From Clostridia bacterium (GTDB taxonomy: Bacteria > Bacillota > Clostridia > UMGS1810): a stretch of 7,077 bases of DNA. The position numbers and the translations under genes are program-made. The stretch covers positions 1 to 7,077 of the forward strand of contig JAFVSB010000005.1 of assembly GCA_017503945.1 (NCBI GenBank), given 5' to 3'. The notes beneath the pieces were generated by a model. That model searched no databases. It was not told the DNA's origin and saw only the letters and a list, made by a program, of their open reading frames with translations. Shown here piece by piece: positions 5,937-7,077 of this stretch. Position 1 is the first letter of the stretch. Each line of letters starts with the position of its first letter.

Positions 5937-6749
5937 ATGAAAAAAATTATTTGCACAATTTTAGCCATGATTATGGTTGCTATGTGCCTTGGTGCTTGTT
6001 CTACCCAAAGCGGACAGACAAGCTATGATGACCTTGCTATAGCATGTGAACTCACCAGCGAAGAGTACGGCATAGGCTTCCGCAAAGGCTCTGACGTTGT
6101 AGCTGCAGTAGATGGTATCATTGATGAGATCACTGCAGACGGCACTCTCACAGCTCTTGCTGAAAAATATGAGCTTACCCTTGTAGAAGATGCCCAGCCC
6201 AAGAGCAATGATGAAGTAACCGTTGCTGATTTGGATTACATAAAGGGAAATGGCAAGCTTGTTATTGGTATAACCGAATATGCTCCCATGAACTATAAAG
6301 ACACAGAAGGCAACTGGACCGGTTTCGACACTGAATTTGCAATTGCAGTATGTGAAAAACTCGGCGTTGAAGCTGAATTTGTAGAAATCGATTGGGATAA
6401 TAAATTCCTTGCTTTAGAAGCTAAATCAATCGACTGTATCTGGAATGGCATGACCATCTCCGAAGAAGTTCTCAACAACACCAGCTGCTCTAAAGCATAT
6501 GTAAAGAATGCTCAGGTTGTTGTTCTTGCCAAAGACAAACTCGAAGAGTATAAAACTCCTGCCGACATGAAGGACCTCTCATTTGCAGTTGAAGCAGGTT
6601 CTGCAGGTGCTGCAGCAGCCGATGATAACGGCTTTAACAAAGTTGAAGTTGGCACTCAGACCGATGCCCTCTTAGAGGTTACAAGTGGTTCCAGTGATGC
6701 ATGCATCATTGACATCACCATGGCAAACTCAATGCTCGGCACAAAATAA
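5937..6749 (+). CDS. Amino-acid ABC transporter solute-binding lipoprotein, circularly permuted
   Basis: Predicted lipoprotein of 270 residues anchored outside the membrane, delivering a polar amino acid or similar solute to the permease encoded next. A signal peptide ends in the lipobox LGAC with Cys21. The type II periplasmic-binding fold (SBP family 3) is recognisable but rotated. Residues about 28-82 (TSYDDLAIACELTSEEYGIGF, then RKGSD, ADGTL and LAEKYEL) are what normally ends such proteins. After a linker (about 84-96), residues 97-270 carry what normally starts them: DLDYIKGNGKLVIGITEYAP, GFDTEFAIAVCEKLGV, IDWDNK, CIWNGMTIS, SSDACIIDITMANSMLGT, then the stop, exactly where TSYDDL would follow. 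The frame is continuous, with one signal peptide and a good AAAGGAGA ribosome site eight bases upstream. Val178 replaces the arginine that usually binds the ligand carboxylate, while Asp259 is kept. Family assignment is firm; the substrate is unknown. Confidence 0.88.
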   Translation: MKKIICTILAMIMVAMCLGACSTQSGQTSYDDLAIACELTSEEYGIGFRKGSDVVAAVDGIIDEITADGTLTALAEKYELTLVEDAQPKSNDEVTVADLDYIKGNGKLVIGITEYAPMNYKDTEGNWTGFDTEFAIAVCEKLGVEAEFVEIDWDNKFLALEAKSIDCIWNGMTISEEVLNNTSCSKAYVKNAQVVVLAKDKLEEYKTPADMKDLSFAVEAGSAGAAAADDNGFNKVEVGTQTDALLEVTSGSSDACIIDITMANSMLGTK

Positions 6750-6769
6750 TATTTGCACATCAATAAATT

Positions 6770-6815
6770 GCAAAGCATGGCAGTAGGCTTTAGGTCTATT
6801 GCCTTTGCTTTGTGC
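6770..6815 (+). other. Long intercistronic stem-loop between binding protein and permease genes
   Basis: The inner stem GGCAGTAG (6779-6786) pairs with CTATTGCC (6796-6803, one G-T wobble) around a nine-base loop. After a mismatch and a one-base bulge the stem continues with GCAAAGCA (6770-6777) against TGCTTTGT (6806-6813). No T run follows, so it is not a standard terminator. Such structures after binding-protein genes often protect the upstream message, so the binding protein is made in excess over the permease; that role is inferred here. TTTGCA (6752-6757) can pair with TGCAAA (6769-6774) instead, giving an alternative fold. Confidence 0.6.
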
Positions 6816-6828
6816 TAAGAGGTATAAT

Positions 6829-7077
6829 ATGTTTCTACAAGTAACAATGAGCCTTCTTGAAGGCTTCAAAACCACATTTAATATATTCATACTCACACTC
6901 CTTTTTGCATTGCCCTTGGGCCTTGTCATCAGTTTTGGCTCGATGTGCAAGGTGAAGTTCATCAAGTGGTTTGTGAAAACATTTATCTGGATTATAAGAG
7001 GCACTCCGCTGATGCTTCAGCTCATAGTAGTTTACTATGGCCCCGGCCTTATAGGCACATGGGCGCAAGAAGCCATC
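6829..7077 (+). CDS. Amino-acid ABC transporter permease, N-terminal part (cut by window end)
   Basis: From the ATG at 6829 all 83 codons are open to the last base, so the gene continues beyond the window. The product is an inner membrane subunit of the HisM/GlnP family (polar amino-acid uptake), which forms the channel with an ATPase and receives solute from the binding protein just upstream. It opens with a short amphipathic stretch and a GFKTTFNIF entry (11-20), common in this family, then a first membrane helix (about 17-37), a cytoplasmic loop rich in Lys, and the characteristic WIIRGTPLMLQL (54-65) followed by VVYYGPG. AGAGG (6818-6822), six bases upstream, supports this start; a second Met at residue 7 has no ribosome site. 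It lies 79 bases after the binding-protein stop, with the stem-loop between. An ATPase gene is expected downstream. Confidence 0.9.
   Translation, partial: MFLQVTMSLLEGFKTTFNIFILTLLFALPLGLVISFGSMCKVKFIKWFVKTFIWIIRGTPLMLQLIVVYYGPGLIGTWAQEAI

Noticed and set aside
6749..6749. Frameshift or truncation of the binding protein as explanation for its early end
   Set aside because: No continuation of the family C-terminus is found in any frame after 6749, while that segment is present once, in frame, near the N-terminus; permutation explains both facts.

Overview
The window looks like a chromosomal piece of an anaerobic, low-to-moderate GC Firmicute, most likely of class Clostridia (gut Oscillospiraceae/Ruminococcaceae-like). 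This is inferred from GGAGG-type ribosome sites before nearly every gene, canonical TTGACA/TATAAT promoters often with an extended -10, AT-rich intergenic DNA, a type III glutamine synthetase, a clostridial-type rubrerythrin, and a lipoprotein amino-acid-binding protein. No rRNA, tRNA, CRISPR array, insertion sequence or phage gene is visible.

Layout. (1) Positions 1-151, minus strand: the first 50 residues of an exported protein whose mature part starts like an S-layer homology domain. (2) Positions 152-325: a divergent promoter region; the rightward promoter is a perfect consensus with a dyad over its -10. (3) Positions 326-2032: a two-gene operon for KDPG aldolase (eda) and a PfkB-family 2-keto-3-deoxygluconate kinase (kdgK), closed by a palindromic terminator that also serves the convergent gene. 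(4) Positions 2094-2633, minus strand: rubrerythrin. (5) Positions 2852-4948: type III glutamine synthetase behind tandem promoters and a dyad in its leader. (6) Positions 5025-5852: undecaprenyl-diphosphatase (uppP/bacA), preceded by two small stem-loops. (7) Positions 5937-7077: an amino-acid ABC transporter operon, with a lipoprotein solute-binding protein, a long intercistronic stem-loop and the start of the membrane permease, cut by the window end.

How the genes work together. eda and kdgK form a clear unit: kinase then aldolase turn 2-keto-3-deoxygluconate into pyruvate and glyceraldehyde-3-phosphate, the common end of hexuronate/pectin breakdown. Glutamine synthetase and the amino-acid transporter both concern nitrogen supply but appear to be separate transcription units. 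Rubrerythrin (peroxide defence) and UppP (lipid-carrier recycling) are housekeeping genes.

The most unusual feature is the solute-binding protein at 5937-6749. Its domain order is rotated: the segment that normally ends a family-3 amino-acid-binding protein lies directly after the lipobox, followed by the normal N-terminal part, and the protein stops where the displaced segment should begin. This reads as a natural circular permutation within one intact reading frame. It also lacks the usual carboxylate-binding arginine.
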